Shown: piece by piece, positions 44,126-52,262 of the stretch
Position numbering within the stretch: position 1 is the stretch's first letter
Layout: every line of letters begins with the position of its first letter
Assembly: GCA_963663395.1 (NCBI GenBank)
Contig: OY760226.1
Span: forward strand, 2,790,001-2,854,000
DNA from: Azophilus sp963663395
GTDB lineage: Bacteria; Pseudomonadota; Gammaproteobacteria; Pseudomonadales; Azotimanducaceae
DNA length: 64,000 nt
Direction of reading: 5' to 3'
Made by a program: the position numbers and the translations under genes
The notes under the pieces: model-generated
The model's input: only the letters and a program-made list of their open reading frames with translations
Told to the model about the DNA's origin: nothing
The model's database searches: none

Positions 44126-45214
44126 TCAGCACAGCCTGGATACGGCGAAGCGGGTAACGGCCGCCATGGCGTTCCGGTACCGGTTTGCGGGCAATTCCGC
44201 CAGGCACTCCAGGGCCAGGCGGCTTTCCTCGATTGCCGCGGCGTGGGTGTACGCCATTGCGCCACAGGCGTGCACCGCCTCGACCACCTGTTGGAACCGG
44301 GCCCTCGAGCGTGAACGCAGCGCATCGCGAATCAGCGTGGCCTGGCTGGCCGTGCCGTTGGCGAGCGTGTGAATCAGGGGCAGGGTCAGCTTGCCTTCGG
44401 CGAGGTCGTTACCGGCGTTCTTGCCCATGGTGGCGGCATCCCCGGCGTAGTCGAGCCAGTCGTCCACGAGTTGGTAGGCCATTCCAAAGTGGAGCCCGAA
44501 TTGCCGATGAGCCTCGATCCCGGCGCCATCTTCGCTGGCATCGGCGCCATCTTCGCTGGCATCGGCGCCATCTTCGCCGGCAAGTACGGCCCCAGTGTGG
44601 GTCGCCGCCTCGAAGAGCAGGGCGGTTTTCAGGCGAATGGCTTCCAGGTAGCTGCTCTCGTCCATGTCGAGGTTGCCGATATTGGCGAATTGCATCACTT
44701 CGCCTTCGGCGATGCGGTTGGTGGCTTCTGCAAGAATCGCCAGGATTTCCATGTTGTCCAATGACACCATGAGCTGGAAGGCCCGGGAGTACAGGAAATC
44801 GCCGACCAGCACGGACGGCGCATTGCCCCAGCAGGCGTTGGCCGTGGGCCGTCCCCGGCGCAATTCAGACCGGTCGACCACATCGTCGTGCAGGAGGCTC
44901 GCGGTGTGCAGAAACTCGATCACCGCCGCAAGCACCACATGGCGGTTGCCGTCGAAGCCGCAGCCCCTGGCGCTGAGAAGAACAAGCAGCGGCCGCAGGC
45001 GCTTGCCGCCGCTTTCGACGATGTAGCGGCCGATTTCCTCAACCAGCGCGACATCGGAGGTGAGCTGCGTGGGAATGAGGCGATTGATGGCGGCGAATTC
45101 CTCGCGGACCAGGCCGAATACGTCATCGAGCCCGGTGGCAGGGACCGCCGTGTCAGCGAAGCTTTGCGGTTGCTCGTAGATTGCGGTAGCAGGGTGCACG
45201 CGTTGTAATCCCAC
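44126..45214 (-). CDS. ispB: Octaprenyl (polyprenyl) diphosphate synthase
   Basis: 362 residues, start GTG 45214; an internal start near residue 30 would match shorter relatives. It is a trans-prenyltransferase with the first Asp-rich motif DDVVD (110-114, in LHTASLLHDDVVD), VGDFLYSRAFQLMVSL, and the second motif DDWLD (251-255). It extends isoprenoid chains for ubiquinone side chains. An in-frame tandem repeat (GADASED twice, residues 216-229) lengthens a loop before the second Asp motif. It is divergent from rplU, the usual layout in Gammaproteobacteria. Confidence 0.93.
   Translation of the reverse strand: MGLQRVHPATAIYEQPQSFADTAVPATGLDDVFGLVREEFAAINRLIPTQLTSDVALVEEIGRYIVESGGKRLRPLLVLLSARGCGFDGNRHVVLAAVIEFLHTASLLHDDVVDRSELRRGRPTANACWGNAPSVLVGDFLYSRAFQLMVSLDNMEILAILAEATNRIAEGEVMQFANIGNLDMDESSYLEAIRLKTALLFEAATHTGAVLAGEDGADASEDGADASEDGAGIEAHRQFGLHFGMAYQLVDDWLDYAGDAATMGKNAGNDLAEGKLTLPLIHTLANGTASQATLIRDALRSRSRARFQQVVEAVHACGAMAYTHAAAIEESRLALECLAELPANRYRNAMAAVTRFAVSRLC
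44522..44578. repeat. 21-bp tandem repeat inside ispB
   Basis: A 21-bp unit encoding GADASED occurs twice in tandem with a partial third copy, in frame and almost identical at the DNA level (GGCGCCATCTTCGCTGGCAT on the + strand). It adds an acidic stretch between the conserved THTGAVLAG and QFGLHFGMAYQLVDDW blocks. Identical units suggest recent slippage and possible length variation between strains. Confidence 0.8.
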
Positions 45215-45231
45215 AACTTCGATTCTAGAAT
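45203..45231 (+). promoter_or_regulatory. Probable sigma-70 promoter of rplU-rpmA-obgE-proB
   Basis: TTGTAA (45203-45208), a 17-bp spacer and TAGAAT (45226-45231), upstream of rplU on the + strand. It overlaps the ispB start codon on the other strand and leaves an untranslated leader of about 130 bases before rplU. The leader may hold ribosomal-protein feedback structure, but I could not identify one. Confidence 0.5.
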
Positions 45232-45366
45232 ACGCCGCCCTTCACGGGTCGGCCGGGTTCGGACGTAGCGTAACGCGGAACCGACAAGTGACATGGCCGC
45301 GCGCTGGGCGGGCATTGTAATTCAGCGCAATTGATATTGCAGGCCGAGTGTTTCAGGAGTTGAGTC

Positions 45367-45681
45367 ATGTTTGCGGTTTTTTTGAGTGGCGGCAAGCAAC
45401 ACCGCGTGAACGAAGGTGACGTGCTCAAGCTCGAGCGGCTGAAAGCGGAGCCGGGCGAGGACGTCGAGTTCGACAAGGTGCTGCTGGTGGCCGACGGCAA
45501 CGATGTCAGTGTCGGGCAGCCCTACGTGGACGGCGGCCAGGTCAAGGCCCGGGTGCTGAGCCACGACCGGGGCAAGAAGATCCGGGTGATCAAGTTCAAG
45601 CGCCGAAAGAACTACCTGCGGCGCCAGGGCCACCGCCAGTGGTATACCGAGGTACGCATCACCGGCATCAAGGCGGCGTGA
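45367..45681 (+). CDS. rplU: Ribosomal protein L21
   Basis: 104 residues, normal length. MFAVFLSGGKQHRVNEGDVL opens the chain; VKARVLSHDRGKKIRVIKFK and RKNYLRRQGHRQWYTEVRI form the conserved C-terminal rRNA-binding part. AGGAG lies 7 bases before the ATG. First gene of the rplU-rpmA-obgE-proB run, 24 bp before rpmA. Confidence 0.97.
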   Translation: MFAVFLSGGKQHRVNEGDVLKLERLKAEPGEDVEFDKVLLVADGNDVSVGQPYVDGGQVKARVLSHDRGKKIRVIKFKRRKNYLRRQGHRQWYTEVRITGIKAA

Positions 45682-45705
45682 CAACGAAACCAGGGAGACT
45701 GATGC

Positions 45706-45966
45706 ATGGCACACAAGAAAGCAGGCGGAAGTACCCGTAACGGCCGGGATTCGCAGTCGAAACGGCTCGGGGTGAAAAAGTTCGGCGGCCAGTACGTGCA
45801 AGCCGGCAACATCCTGGTGCGGCAGCGCGGCACCCGCTTCCATGCGGGAGAGAACGTGGGCTGCGGGCGCGATCACACGCTGTTCGCGACGCAGGACGGC
45901 CTCGTCAGGTTCGTGGAAAGAGGCAAGCCGAAGCGCAAGTACATTTCCGTCGTCCCCGCGATTTAG
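45706..45966 (+). CDS. rpmA: Ribosomal protein L27
   Basis: 86 residues. MAHKKAGGSTRNGRDSQSKR is the conserved N-terminal extension that reaches toward the peptidyl transferase centre, followed by GVKKFGGQYVQAGNILVRQR and GTRFHAGENVGCGRDHTLFA. Starts 24 bp after rplU with GGGAGA upstream. No cleavable N-terminal extension of the Firmicutes type is present. Confidence 0.97.
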   Translation: MAHKKAGGSTRNGRDSQSKRLGVKKFGGQYVQAGNILVRQRGTRFHAGENVGCGRDHTLFATQDGLVRFVERGKPKRKYISVVPAI

Positions 45967-46000
45967 CCCGTGGCCTTCCCCCGACGGGAAGGTTTCTCCA

Positions 46001-47110
46001 ATGCAGTTCATCGACGAAGCGACCGTCTACGTGCATGCCGGCAAGGGCGGTGACGGCTGTCTGAGTTTCCGCCGCGAGAAATTCGTCGCCAGGGGAGGGC
46101 CGGACGGTGGCGATGGTGGCGACGGCGGCGATGTCGTTCTGGTCACCGATGCCGCGCTCAATACCCTGGTGGACTTCCGCTATCAGCCCCGCTACCGGGC
46201 GGGCAACGGCCAGCCGGGCAGCGGGCGCAACAAGACGGGTGCGCACGGAGAAAACCGCGAAGTCAGGGTTCCGCTGGGAACCTCCGTGGTCGATGCGGAC
46301 ACCCTGGAACTGCTCGGGGATCTCACCGAACCGGGACAGCGGCTGCTGGTTGCCCGGGGCGGGCAGCATGGGCTCGGCAACACGCGTTTCAAGTCGAGCA
46401 CCAACCGGGCACCCAGAAGGACCACGCCGGGGGCGGCCGGAGACGAGCGGGAACTGTCGCTGCAGTTGAAACTGCTGGCCGATGTGGGGCTGCTCGGCAT
46501 GCCGAACGCGGGCAAGTCCACCCTGATTGCCGCCGTCTCGGCTGCACGTCCGAAAATCGCCGACTATCCGTTTACGACCCTCGTCCCCAACCTGGGCGTG
46601 GTGCGCGTCGACGAACAGGCAAGTTTCGTGATGGCCGACATACCCGGCCTGATTGCCGGCGCGGCGGGCGGTTCCGGTCTCGGCGTGCAGTTCCTGCGGC
46701 ACCTCTCCCGGACGCGGCTGCTGTTGCACCTGGTCGACGTGCTGCCGGCGGACGGCTCCGACCCGGTGGCCAACGCTGCCGCCATCGAGGCCGAACTGGC
46801 CGCCTACAGTTCGGCGCTCGCCAGCCGCCCCATCTGGCTGGTGCCGACGAAAATCGATCTGGTCGACCGCGAATCCCTGGACGAGTTCCTCGAGCGCCTG
46901 CGCGGTACCTTCCCGTCGCGACGCATTCTCCCGGTTTCGGCGCTGGCGCGGATCGGTCTCGAACCATTGAACAACAGCGTGATGGCCGGGGTAAATGAAC
47001 TGAACGATCTGGCTGCAACGGACGAGGCGGTGCGGGTCCGTGAACAGGCATTGAGCGAGCGCATTCACGAAGATGTCCTTACCAATGCGCTGGCCGCGAG
47101 GCACTCGTGA
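46001..47110 (+). CDS. obgE: Obg/CgtA GTPase
   Basis: 369 residues from ATG 46001. A glycine-rich Obg fold comes first (FIDEATVYVHAGKGGDGCLS, GGPDGGDGGDGGDVVLVTD). The GTPase domain follows with G1 MPNAGKST, switch region DYPFTTLVPNLGVV, G3 DIPGLIAGAAGG, a G4-like TKID and G5 SAL. It takes part in 50S ribosome maturation and stress responses. Its last bases overlap proB (GTGA), coupling translation. An in-frame upstream extension to 45842 overlaps rpmA and is not used. Confidence 0.96.
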   Translation: MQFIDEATVYVHAGKGGDGCLSFRREKFVARGGPDGGDGGDGGDVVLVTDAALNTLVDFRYQPRYRAGNGQPGSGRNKTGAHGENREVRVPLGTSVVDADTLELLGDLTEPGQRLLVARGGQHGLGNTRFKSSTNRAPRRTTPGAAGDERELSLQLKLLADVGLLGMPNAGKSTLIAAVSAARPKIADYPFTTLVPNLGVVRVDEQASFVMADIPGLIAGAAGGSGLGVQFLRHLSRTRLLLHLVDVLPADGSDPVANAAAIEAELAAYSSALASRPIWLVPTKIDLVDRESLDEFLERLRGTFPSRRILPVSALARIGLEPLNNSVMAGVNELNDLAATDEAVRVREQALSERIHEDVLTNALAARHS

Positions 47111-48246
47111 AACTGACCGAGGAACAGGCCCGGCGCAAGGTGGCGGATGCGAAACGTGTCGTGATCAAGATCGGCAGTTCGCTGCTGACCGATCCGGCGT
47201 CCGGGTTGGCCCACGCTGAAATAGACAGGTGGTGCAACCAACTCGTCGAATTGTCGGCAGCGGGCAGGCAGCCGCTGATCGTGTCCTCGGGCGCGGTGGC
47301 GGAGGGCGTGGCGCGGCTCGGCTGGCCGGGGCGTCCCGCGGACCTGCCCCGGTTGCAGGCTGCTGCCGCCGTGGGCCAGATGGGGCTGGTACAGGCTTAT
47401 GAATCCGCCTTTGCGCGCCGCGGCAGGCACACGGCCATGGTGTTGCTCACCCATGAAGACCTGGCGGACCGGCGGCGCTACCTGAATGCCCGTTCCACCC
47501 TGACGCACCTGCTCGACCTGGGCGTGATACCGGTGATCAACGAAAACGATTCCGTGGCCACCGAAGAGATCCGGTTCGGCGACAACGACACTCTGGCGGC
47601 ACTGGTGGCCAGTCTGCTCGCGGCGGACCTGGTGATCGTACTGACCGATGTGGACGGCTTGTACGAACGGGACCCGCGCACCAACCCGGGCGCCGGGCGG
47701 CTCGGATATGCCGAGGCTACCTACCCGGGCCTGGATGCCCTGGCGGGAGAGGGCGGGTCCCTGGGTCGGGGAGGCATGGTCACGAAAATACGTGCCGCGC
47801 GCACCGCTGCCCGGTCAGGGGCCCACACCGTGATCGCGAACGGCCGCAAGGAAGGCGTGCTGACCCGCATTCTCGCCGGTGAGCCCGAAGGAACCCTGCT
47901 CGCCGCCACCGTACTGCCGCTGGTGGCCCGCAAGCGCTGGATAGCCGGCCAGCTGAAGCCGAAGGGCGAACTGGTGGTGGATGCCGGCGCCGCGGCCGCG
48001 ATTCGCGAACGGGGTGTCAGCCTGCTGCCCGTGGGCGTCGTTGCCGTGCGCGGCAAGTTCGTGCGCGGTGATCTGGTTCGCTGCGTTACCGAGAGCGGGG
48101 AGGCGGTGGCCCAGGGGCTCGTCAACTATTCAAGCGGCGAAGCGGGGCGGCTGGCGGGGGTTGGCACCGATGAGATGGCGGGGATACTCGATTACGTGGA
48201 GGAACCCGAACTGATGCACCGGGACAACCTTGTAATCGTGGATTAG
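47107..48246 (+). CDS. proB: Glutamate 5-kinase
   Basis: 379 residues, GTG start overlapping obgE by four bases. Amino-acid kinase domain: RVVIKIGSSLLTDPASGLAH, LIVSSGAVAEGVARLGW, GVIPVINENDSVATEEIRFG, DNDTLAALVASLLAADLVIV. The C-terminal PUA domain (about 285-370) shows GELVVDAGAAAAIRERGVSL. It phosphorylates glutamate in proline synthesis and is normally inhibited by proline. The obgE-proB order is standard in this group. Confidence 0.95.
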   Translation: MKLTEEQARRKVADAKRVVIKIGSSLLTDPASGLAHAEIDRWCNQLVELSAAGRQPLIVSSGAVAEGVARLGWPGRPADLPRLQAAAAVGQMGLVQAYESAFARRGRHTAMVLLTHEDLADRRRYLNARSTLTHLLDLGVIPVINENDSVATEEIRFGDNDTLAALVASLLAADLVIVLTDVDGLYERDPRTNPGAGRLGYAEATYPGLDALAGEGGSLGRGGMVTKIRAARTAARSGAHTVIANGRKEGVLTRILAGEPEGTLLAATVLPLVARKRWIAGQLKPKGELVVDAGAAAAIRERGVSLLPVGVVAVRGKFVRGDLVRCVTESGEAVAQGLVNYSSGEAGRLAGVGTDEMAGILDYVEEPELMHRDNLVIVD

Positions 48247-48282
48247 CGTCCTGCGCTCTCATTGTCAGCGGCAACGCAGACT

Positions 48283-48302
48283 CCCTGCGCGTTAACGCAG
48301 GG
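48283..48302. terminator. Hairpin between convergent proB and rpsT
   Basis: CCCTGCG at 48283-48289 pairs with CGCAGGG at 48296-48302 with a six-base loop. It lies in the 75-bp gap where the two genes converge and could end transcription from both sides, but there is no T-tract on either strand. Confidence 0.4.
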
Positions 48303-48321
48303 GTAGCCGGGGCGGGAACTG

Positions 48322-48582
48322 CTAGAGCGCGGCGATTGCGGCGGTCAGGCGGGATTTGTGCCGGGCGGCCTTGTTCTTGTGCAGAATGCCCTTGGCCGCC
48401 ATGCGGTCGATGACGGGAATCGCCGTGACCAGGGCAGCATTGGCCGCGTCGGCGTCGTTCTCGTCGATGGCGGCTTGCACCTTTTTGATGTAGGTCCGTA
48501 CCATGGAGCGCCGGCTGGCGTTGTGCCGCCGCCGCTTTTCCGCTTGACGGGCCCGTTTGCGGGCCTGGGCGCTGTTGGCCAA
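48322..48582 (-). CDS. rpsT: Ribosomal protein S20
   Basis: 86 residues, normal length: MANSAQARKRARQAEKRRRH, then RSMVRTYIKKVQAAIDENDA and AAKGILHKNKAARHKSRLTA. Highly basic three-helix protein of the 30S subunit. It is divergent from murJ as in most Gammaproteobacteria; the original murJ start codon is 51 bp from the rpsT start, with the IS lying just beyond it. Confidence 0.97.
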   Translation of the reverse strand: MANSAQARKRARQAEKRRRHNASRRSMVRTYIKKVQAAIDENDADAANAALVTAIPVIDRMAAKGILHKNKAARHKSRLTAAIAAL

Positions 48583-48633
48583 TTGGGGCTCCGGGGGCTG
48601 AAAGGCGCGCTAATATGCCGTCGAGGATGATGC

Positions 48634-48648
48634 ATGTCAACTGAGCGC
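48634..48648 (+). other. murJ: Detached original start of murJ
   Basis: ATGTCAACTGAGCGC encodes MSTER. The last eight bases (CTGAGCGC) recur at 50389-50396, directly after the IS, and there they continue in frame into murJ (ERPRAVPDAATDADG...). These five codons are therefore the native 5' end of murJ, separated from the rest by the 1.74-kb element. In their present setting they run into the IS left end. Confidence 0.8.
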
Positions 48649-48734
48649 ACTGTCCAACGCGAGATGAGGGTGAAGCGGAGGGTTGATTCCAACGCGAAGT
48701 GAGGGTGAAGGGATGTCAGGCGCATCATTTTGGA

Positions 48735-50006
48735 ATGATCGTGGACATCCAAACGCGGCGGCTACGCACCATCGGGCAGCTTTGTGCCTTCATCGAGGGC
48801 AACGAGGCGGTGATCTTTCATCCCCAGGATCGGGGCGGGGTCTACACCTTCATTCGGGAAACGCTGGTGCGCTTCGGCTACGTGACGCTCGGCAAGCGGG
48901 ACAAGGGGGTGGTGTTGAAGTTTCTGGTGGTTGCGACCGGCCATTCGCGCCAGCAGATGGAGCGTCTGGTCCGGCAGTGGCGCGAGACGGGGGTGATCCG
49001 GGATCGGCGGGGTGGCGCCCGCGGTCGACCGTTTGTACGCAAGTACAGCGGCGCGGACATCCGTCTGTTGGCGGAGGTCGACGAAGCGTTCGAGCAGATG
49101 TCGGGCTTGGCGACGCGCGAGATCCTGCGGCGCCAGTACGAGGTGTTTGGCGATCCGCGCTTCGAGCGGCTGGCGACGATTTCCAACGGGCACATCTACA
49201 ATCTGCGCGCCTCCTCGACCTATCGCGCCAAGCGCACGGTATGGACCAAGACGCGGGCGGTGACGGTGAGCATCGGCCTGCGCCAGGCCCCGCAACCCGA
49301 TGGGCAGCCGGGTCATGTCCGTGTCGACACCGTTCACCAAGGCGATCGGGACGGGATCAAGGGCGTGTATCTGATCAATTTGGTGGACGAGGTCACCCAG
49401 TTCGAGTTCGTCGGTGCGGTAGTGGGTATCTCTGAGCGCTTCCTGGTCCCGCTGCTCGAGGGGCTGTTGTTGTCCTTTCCGTTCCCGATCCTCGGCTTCC
49501 ACGCCGACAACGGCAGCGAATACATCAACCACCAGGTCGCTGCGCTCCTCGAGAAGCTGCGCGTCGGGCGGTTCACCAAGTCCCGGTCCCGGCATTCCAA
49601 CGACAACGCGCTGGTCGAGGGCAAGAACGCCAATGTGATCCGCAAGTGGTTCGGCCACGACCACATCCCGCAGCGCTTCGCGCCCGAGGTCAACCGCTTC
49701 GCGCAGGCCACCCTGTCCCCCTTCCTCAACTTCCACCGCCCCTGCCTGTTCGCCACCGAGTACCGGGACGGCCAAGGAAGGATTCGGCGCAAGTACCTCG
49801 CCGAGCACGTCATGACGCCCTACGCCAAACTCCGCAGCCTGGCCGACGCCGAGCACTTGCTCAAACCCGGCGTCCACTTTGCCTTGCTGGACGCCATGGC
49901 AACGGCCGAGACCGACCTGGAGGCCGTTCGGCGCGTGCAGGCCGAGCGGCGCGAGCTGTTCCGGCTCATCGGTGACGGCAGCACGGCCGTCCGAGCCGCC
50001 GGATGA
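48735..50006 (+). CDS. Integrase-core (rve) DDE transposase
   Basis: 423 residues from ATG 48735 (MIVDIQTRRLRTIGQLCAFI). An N-terminal helix-turn-helix region (KFLVVATGHSRQQMERLVRQ, WRETGVIRDRRGG) is followed by a catalytic core with HVRVDTVHQGDRDGIKGVYL (Asp), FHADNGSEYINHQVAALLE (Asp) and HSNDNALVEGKNANVIRKW (Glu). It belongs to a widespread proteobacterial group annotated as integrase catalytic domain proteins, related to IS481/IS1202-type enzymes. The precise family was not assigned. The frame is intact. Confidence 0.85.
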   Translation: MIVDIQTRRLRTIGQLCAFIEGNEAVIFHPQDRGGVYTFIRETLVRFGYVTLGKRDKGVVLKFLVVATGHSRQQMERLVRQWRETGVIRDRRGGARGRPFVRKYSGADIRLLAEVDEAFEQMSGLATREILRRQYEVFGDPRFERLATISNGHIYNLRASSTYRAKRTVWTKTRAVTVSIGLRQAPQPDGQPGHVRVDTVHQGDRDGIKGVYLINLVDEVTQFEFVGAVVGISERFLVPLLEGLLLSFPFPILGFHADNGSEYINHQVAALLEKLRVGRFTKSRSRHSNDNALVEGKNANVIRKWFGHDHIPQRFAPEVNRFAQATLSPFLNFHRPCLFATEYRDGQGRIRRKYLAEHVMTPYAKLRSLADAEHLLKPGVHFALLDAMATAETDLEAVRRVQAERRELFRLIGDGSTAVRAAG

Positions 50007-50040
50007 TGGGCGGCGGGTGGCGACATCAGGAGGCGGAACC

Positions 50041-50198
50041 GTCCTGTGGATTTGTGGACGAGTCCTTCGGACCGGCCCACGCCCTGCGGGCCGTGTGGAC
50101 AGCCCGTGGACAACGCGCCAGGCGCGCGTTGCCCACCGCCTGCCCACACTCGCGGGCCTCTCGCCCACAACTCCACAGGACCGACAACCATTTTTTTT
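50041..50198. terminator. Long imperfect inverted repeat followed by a T8 tract in the IS tail
   Basis: The outer arms GTCCTGTGGA (50041-50050) and TCCACAGGAC (50172-50181) enclose an inner arm of 26 bases (50093-50118) pairing with 50124-50149, 22 of 26 matching, around a five-base loop. Eight T residues follow at 50191-50198. The structure could end transcription leaving the transposase gene, form a small RNA, or act in transposition. Its position upstream of the truncated murJ matters, because a strong terminator would block IS-driven transcription of murJ. Confidence 0.6.
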
Positions 50199-50405
50199 CA
50201 CAAGTGGTCTGTACCACCGGAACCCATGCGTTCGATCCAGACCAACCGATTGGCTCGAAATCACCCAAGTCGCTCTTGACCAGCGACGCTTCTCGCCCAA
50301 TCATCCCGTCATCGCGCAAACGGCATCCGACTTCAACAAGCCTCGCAACAAGACCAATTTCACCCTCACTTTCTCATTGGACAGCGGGCTGAGCGCCCGC
50401 GAGCT

Positions 50406-51968
50406 GTGCCGGACGCTGCCACCGACGCCGACGGGCTCACGGACGTCACCGCCAAGGGCGCGATCGTGTCGTCCATGACGTTGCTGTCGCGGCTCTCCGG
50501 GTTCGCCCGCGATGTGCTGCTGTCGCACTTTCTCGGCGCGGGCGGGGCGGCGGACGCGTTCTTCGTCGCCTTCCGCATTCCCAACTTCTTCCGCAGGCTG
50601 TTTGCCGAAGGTGCATTCAACCAGGCTTTCGTACCGGTGCTTGCCCGCTACAAGGCGCGCGGATACGAGGAACTGAGAGAATTCATCGCACTGGTGGGCG
50701 GCAACCTGGGGCTTGTGCTGGTGCTGTTCGTCGCCCTGGGCATGCTGTTCTCGGAGGCGCTGGTCACCGTCTTCGCGCCTGGTTTCTGGAACGACCCGCA
50801 TCGGTTCGAACTGGCTTCCGACCTGGTTCGCATCACCTTTCCATACCTCGGTTTCATTGCCCTGACGGCGTTTGCCGGGGGCATTCTCAACATGCACGAC
50901 CGCTTTGCCGTTCCGGCCTTCACGCCGGTATTGTTGAATGCCTCGCTGATCGCGGCAATGCTGCTCGCCGCCCTTGCGGGCGCGGACGTGGCCTTCGCGC
51001 TGGCCTGGGGCGTGCTTGCCGCGGGCGCGGTGCAACTCTGTTTCCAGGGGCCGTTCATGGCGCGGCTGCACCTGTTGACGAAGCCCCGGGTGGGCACGCA
51101 ACACGAGGGGGTGCGCCAGGTCGGGCGCCTGCTGGTTCCGGCCGTGCTGGCGGCATCGGTCGGACAGGTGAATTCCCTGATCGACACCGTGCTGGCGTCG
51201 ACACTGGCGACGGGCAGTATCTCCTGGCTCTACTATGCAGACCGGTTGCTCGAACTGCCTATCGGCCTGGTGGCGGTGGCTCTCGGTACCGTGTTGTTGC
51301 CGAACCTGTCCCGCCTGGCCGGCCGGGATGATGCTCCGGGATTCAGCCGCACTGTCGGCTGGGGCGTTCGCATGGGCGTATTGCTGGGCCTGCCGGCCTC
51401 CGTTGCGCTATTCATCCTGGCGTGCCCCCTGATCGCGACCATTTTCCACCACGGGGAAATGTCCCTGAGGGACGTTTCCATGACCGCCCTGGCGTTGCAG
51501 GCGTTTGCGATCGGCGTACTGCCGCTGGTGCTGGTCAAGGTGCTTGCGCCGGCCTTTTTCGCCCATCAGGACACAAGCACGCCGTTCCGCATCGCCGGGG
51601 TTGCGGTGGCGGCCAACGTGGCGCTCAACCTGTCGATGTTTCGCTGGTTCGGGCATGTGGGGCTGGCGCTCGCTACGTCCGTCGCGGCATGGCTGCACTG
51701 CTGGTTGCTATGGCGGGCTGCCGTCGGACGGGGTTACTTCCCGGTTGACGGGACGCTGGTGCGGTCGGGGGTGCGGGTGCTGGCGGGGGTAATCTGCATG
51801 GGCTTGACGCTGGCGGCCGTCGTGCCCAGCGACGCGTACTGGTTGGCTGCCCCGTCGCTTGAGCGGGTGCTGTGGCTGTCGGGCGCCGTGGTGCTGGGTG
51901 GCTCGGTTTTCGCCGCCGCGCTCGGGGTGAGCGGCCTCGGGCTCCGCGACATCCGCCACAGTGTTTGA
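50406..51968 (+). CDS. murJ: Lipid II flippase MurJ, native start displaced by IS
   Basis: 520 residues from GTG 50406. About 14 membrane helices: AIVSSMTLLSRLSGFARDVL (first helix and its conserved Arg), FRIPNFFRRLFAEGAFNQAF, DVSMTALALQAFAIGVLPLV. It moves lipid II across the inner membrane for cell-wall synthesis and is essential. The native start lies at 48634, and the IS removed five codons. The frame before the GTG is open into the IS but has no ATG there. Starting at GTG 50406 loses only an eight-residue tail before the conserved domain, so the product is probably still functional. Confidence 0.93.
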   Translation: MPDAATDADGLTDVTAKGAIVSSMTLLSRLSGFARDVLLSHFLGAGGAADAFFVAFRIPNFFRRLFAEGAFNQAFVPVLARYKARGYEELREFIALVGGNLGLVLVLFVALGMLFSEALVTVFAPGFWNDPHRFELASDLVRITFPYLGFIALTAFAGGILNMHDRFAVPAFTPVLLNASLIAAMLLAALAGADVAFALAWGVLAAGAVQLCFQGPFMARLHLLTKPRVGTQHEGVRQVGRLLVPAVLAASVGQVNSLIDTVLASTLATGSISWLYYADRLLELPIGLVAVALGTVLLPNLSRLAGRDDAPGFSRTVGWGVRMGVLLGLPASVALFILACPLIATIFHHGEMSLRDVSMTALALQAFAIGVLPLVLVKVLAPAFFAHQDTSTPFRIAGVAVAANVALNLSMFRWFGHVGLALATSVAAWLHCWLLWRAAVGRGYFPVDGTLVRSGVRVLAGVICMGLTLAAVVPSDAYWLAAPSLERVLWLSGAVVLGGSVFAAALGVSGLGLRDIRHSV

Positions 51969-52262
51969 ACGTATAATTGGCGCGGGAGCGGTTTTCCCGC
52001 GCCGGAAGGTGCCCTGCATGGCAGTCATTGAGATCGAGACTACGAGTGATCGGGGAAATATCGCCTTGTCGGGGCGGCACCCCCGGTGCAAGCTCATCAA
52101 TCTGACCTGCGGGACAGGAGCCCACAGTTGAGCCGCCTTCATGCGCGACCGGTGACAGGAAGATGACCCGCGGCCGCAAAATTCGGACGGTTGCTGCCCG
52201 AACGAAGGAACGGTTTCACATCGCAATGAACGTTAATGAAATCAATAAGTTGAAAATATTTG

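Larger units (their letters stand above)
48649..50388 (+). mobile_element. IS with rve-type DDE transposase, inserted in murJ
   Basis: 1740 bp bounded by the 8-bp duplication CTGAGCGC (48641-48648 and 50389-50396). Near the ends are inverted repeats: TGTCCAACGCGAGATGAGGG at 48651 and, from the right end, TGTCCAATGAGAAAGTGAGG. A second copy of the left motif (CCAACGCGAAGTGAGGGTGA) follows at about 48690. It carries one transposase gene and a structured 380-bp tail. The inverted repeats begin a few bases inside the inferred borders, unequally on the two sides, so the exact ends need confirmation. Confidence 0.82.

Noticed and set aside
44522..44578. Tandem 21-bp units considered as a frameshift or assembly artefact in ispB
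   Set aside because: The frame is kept through the repeat and both conserved Asp motifs are intact on either side.
52018..52131. 37-codon frame between murJ and lspA
   Set aside because: ATG-started but without a ribosome site, domain or conservation evidence.
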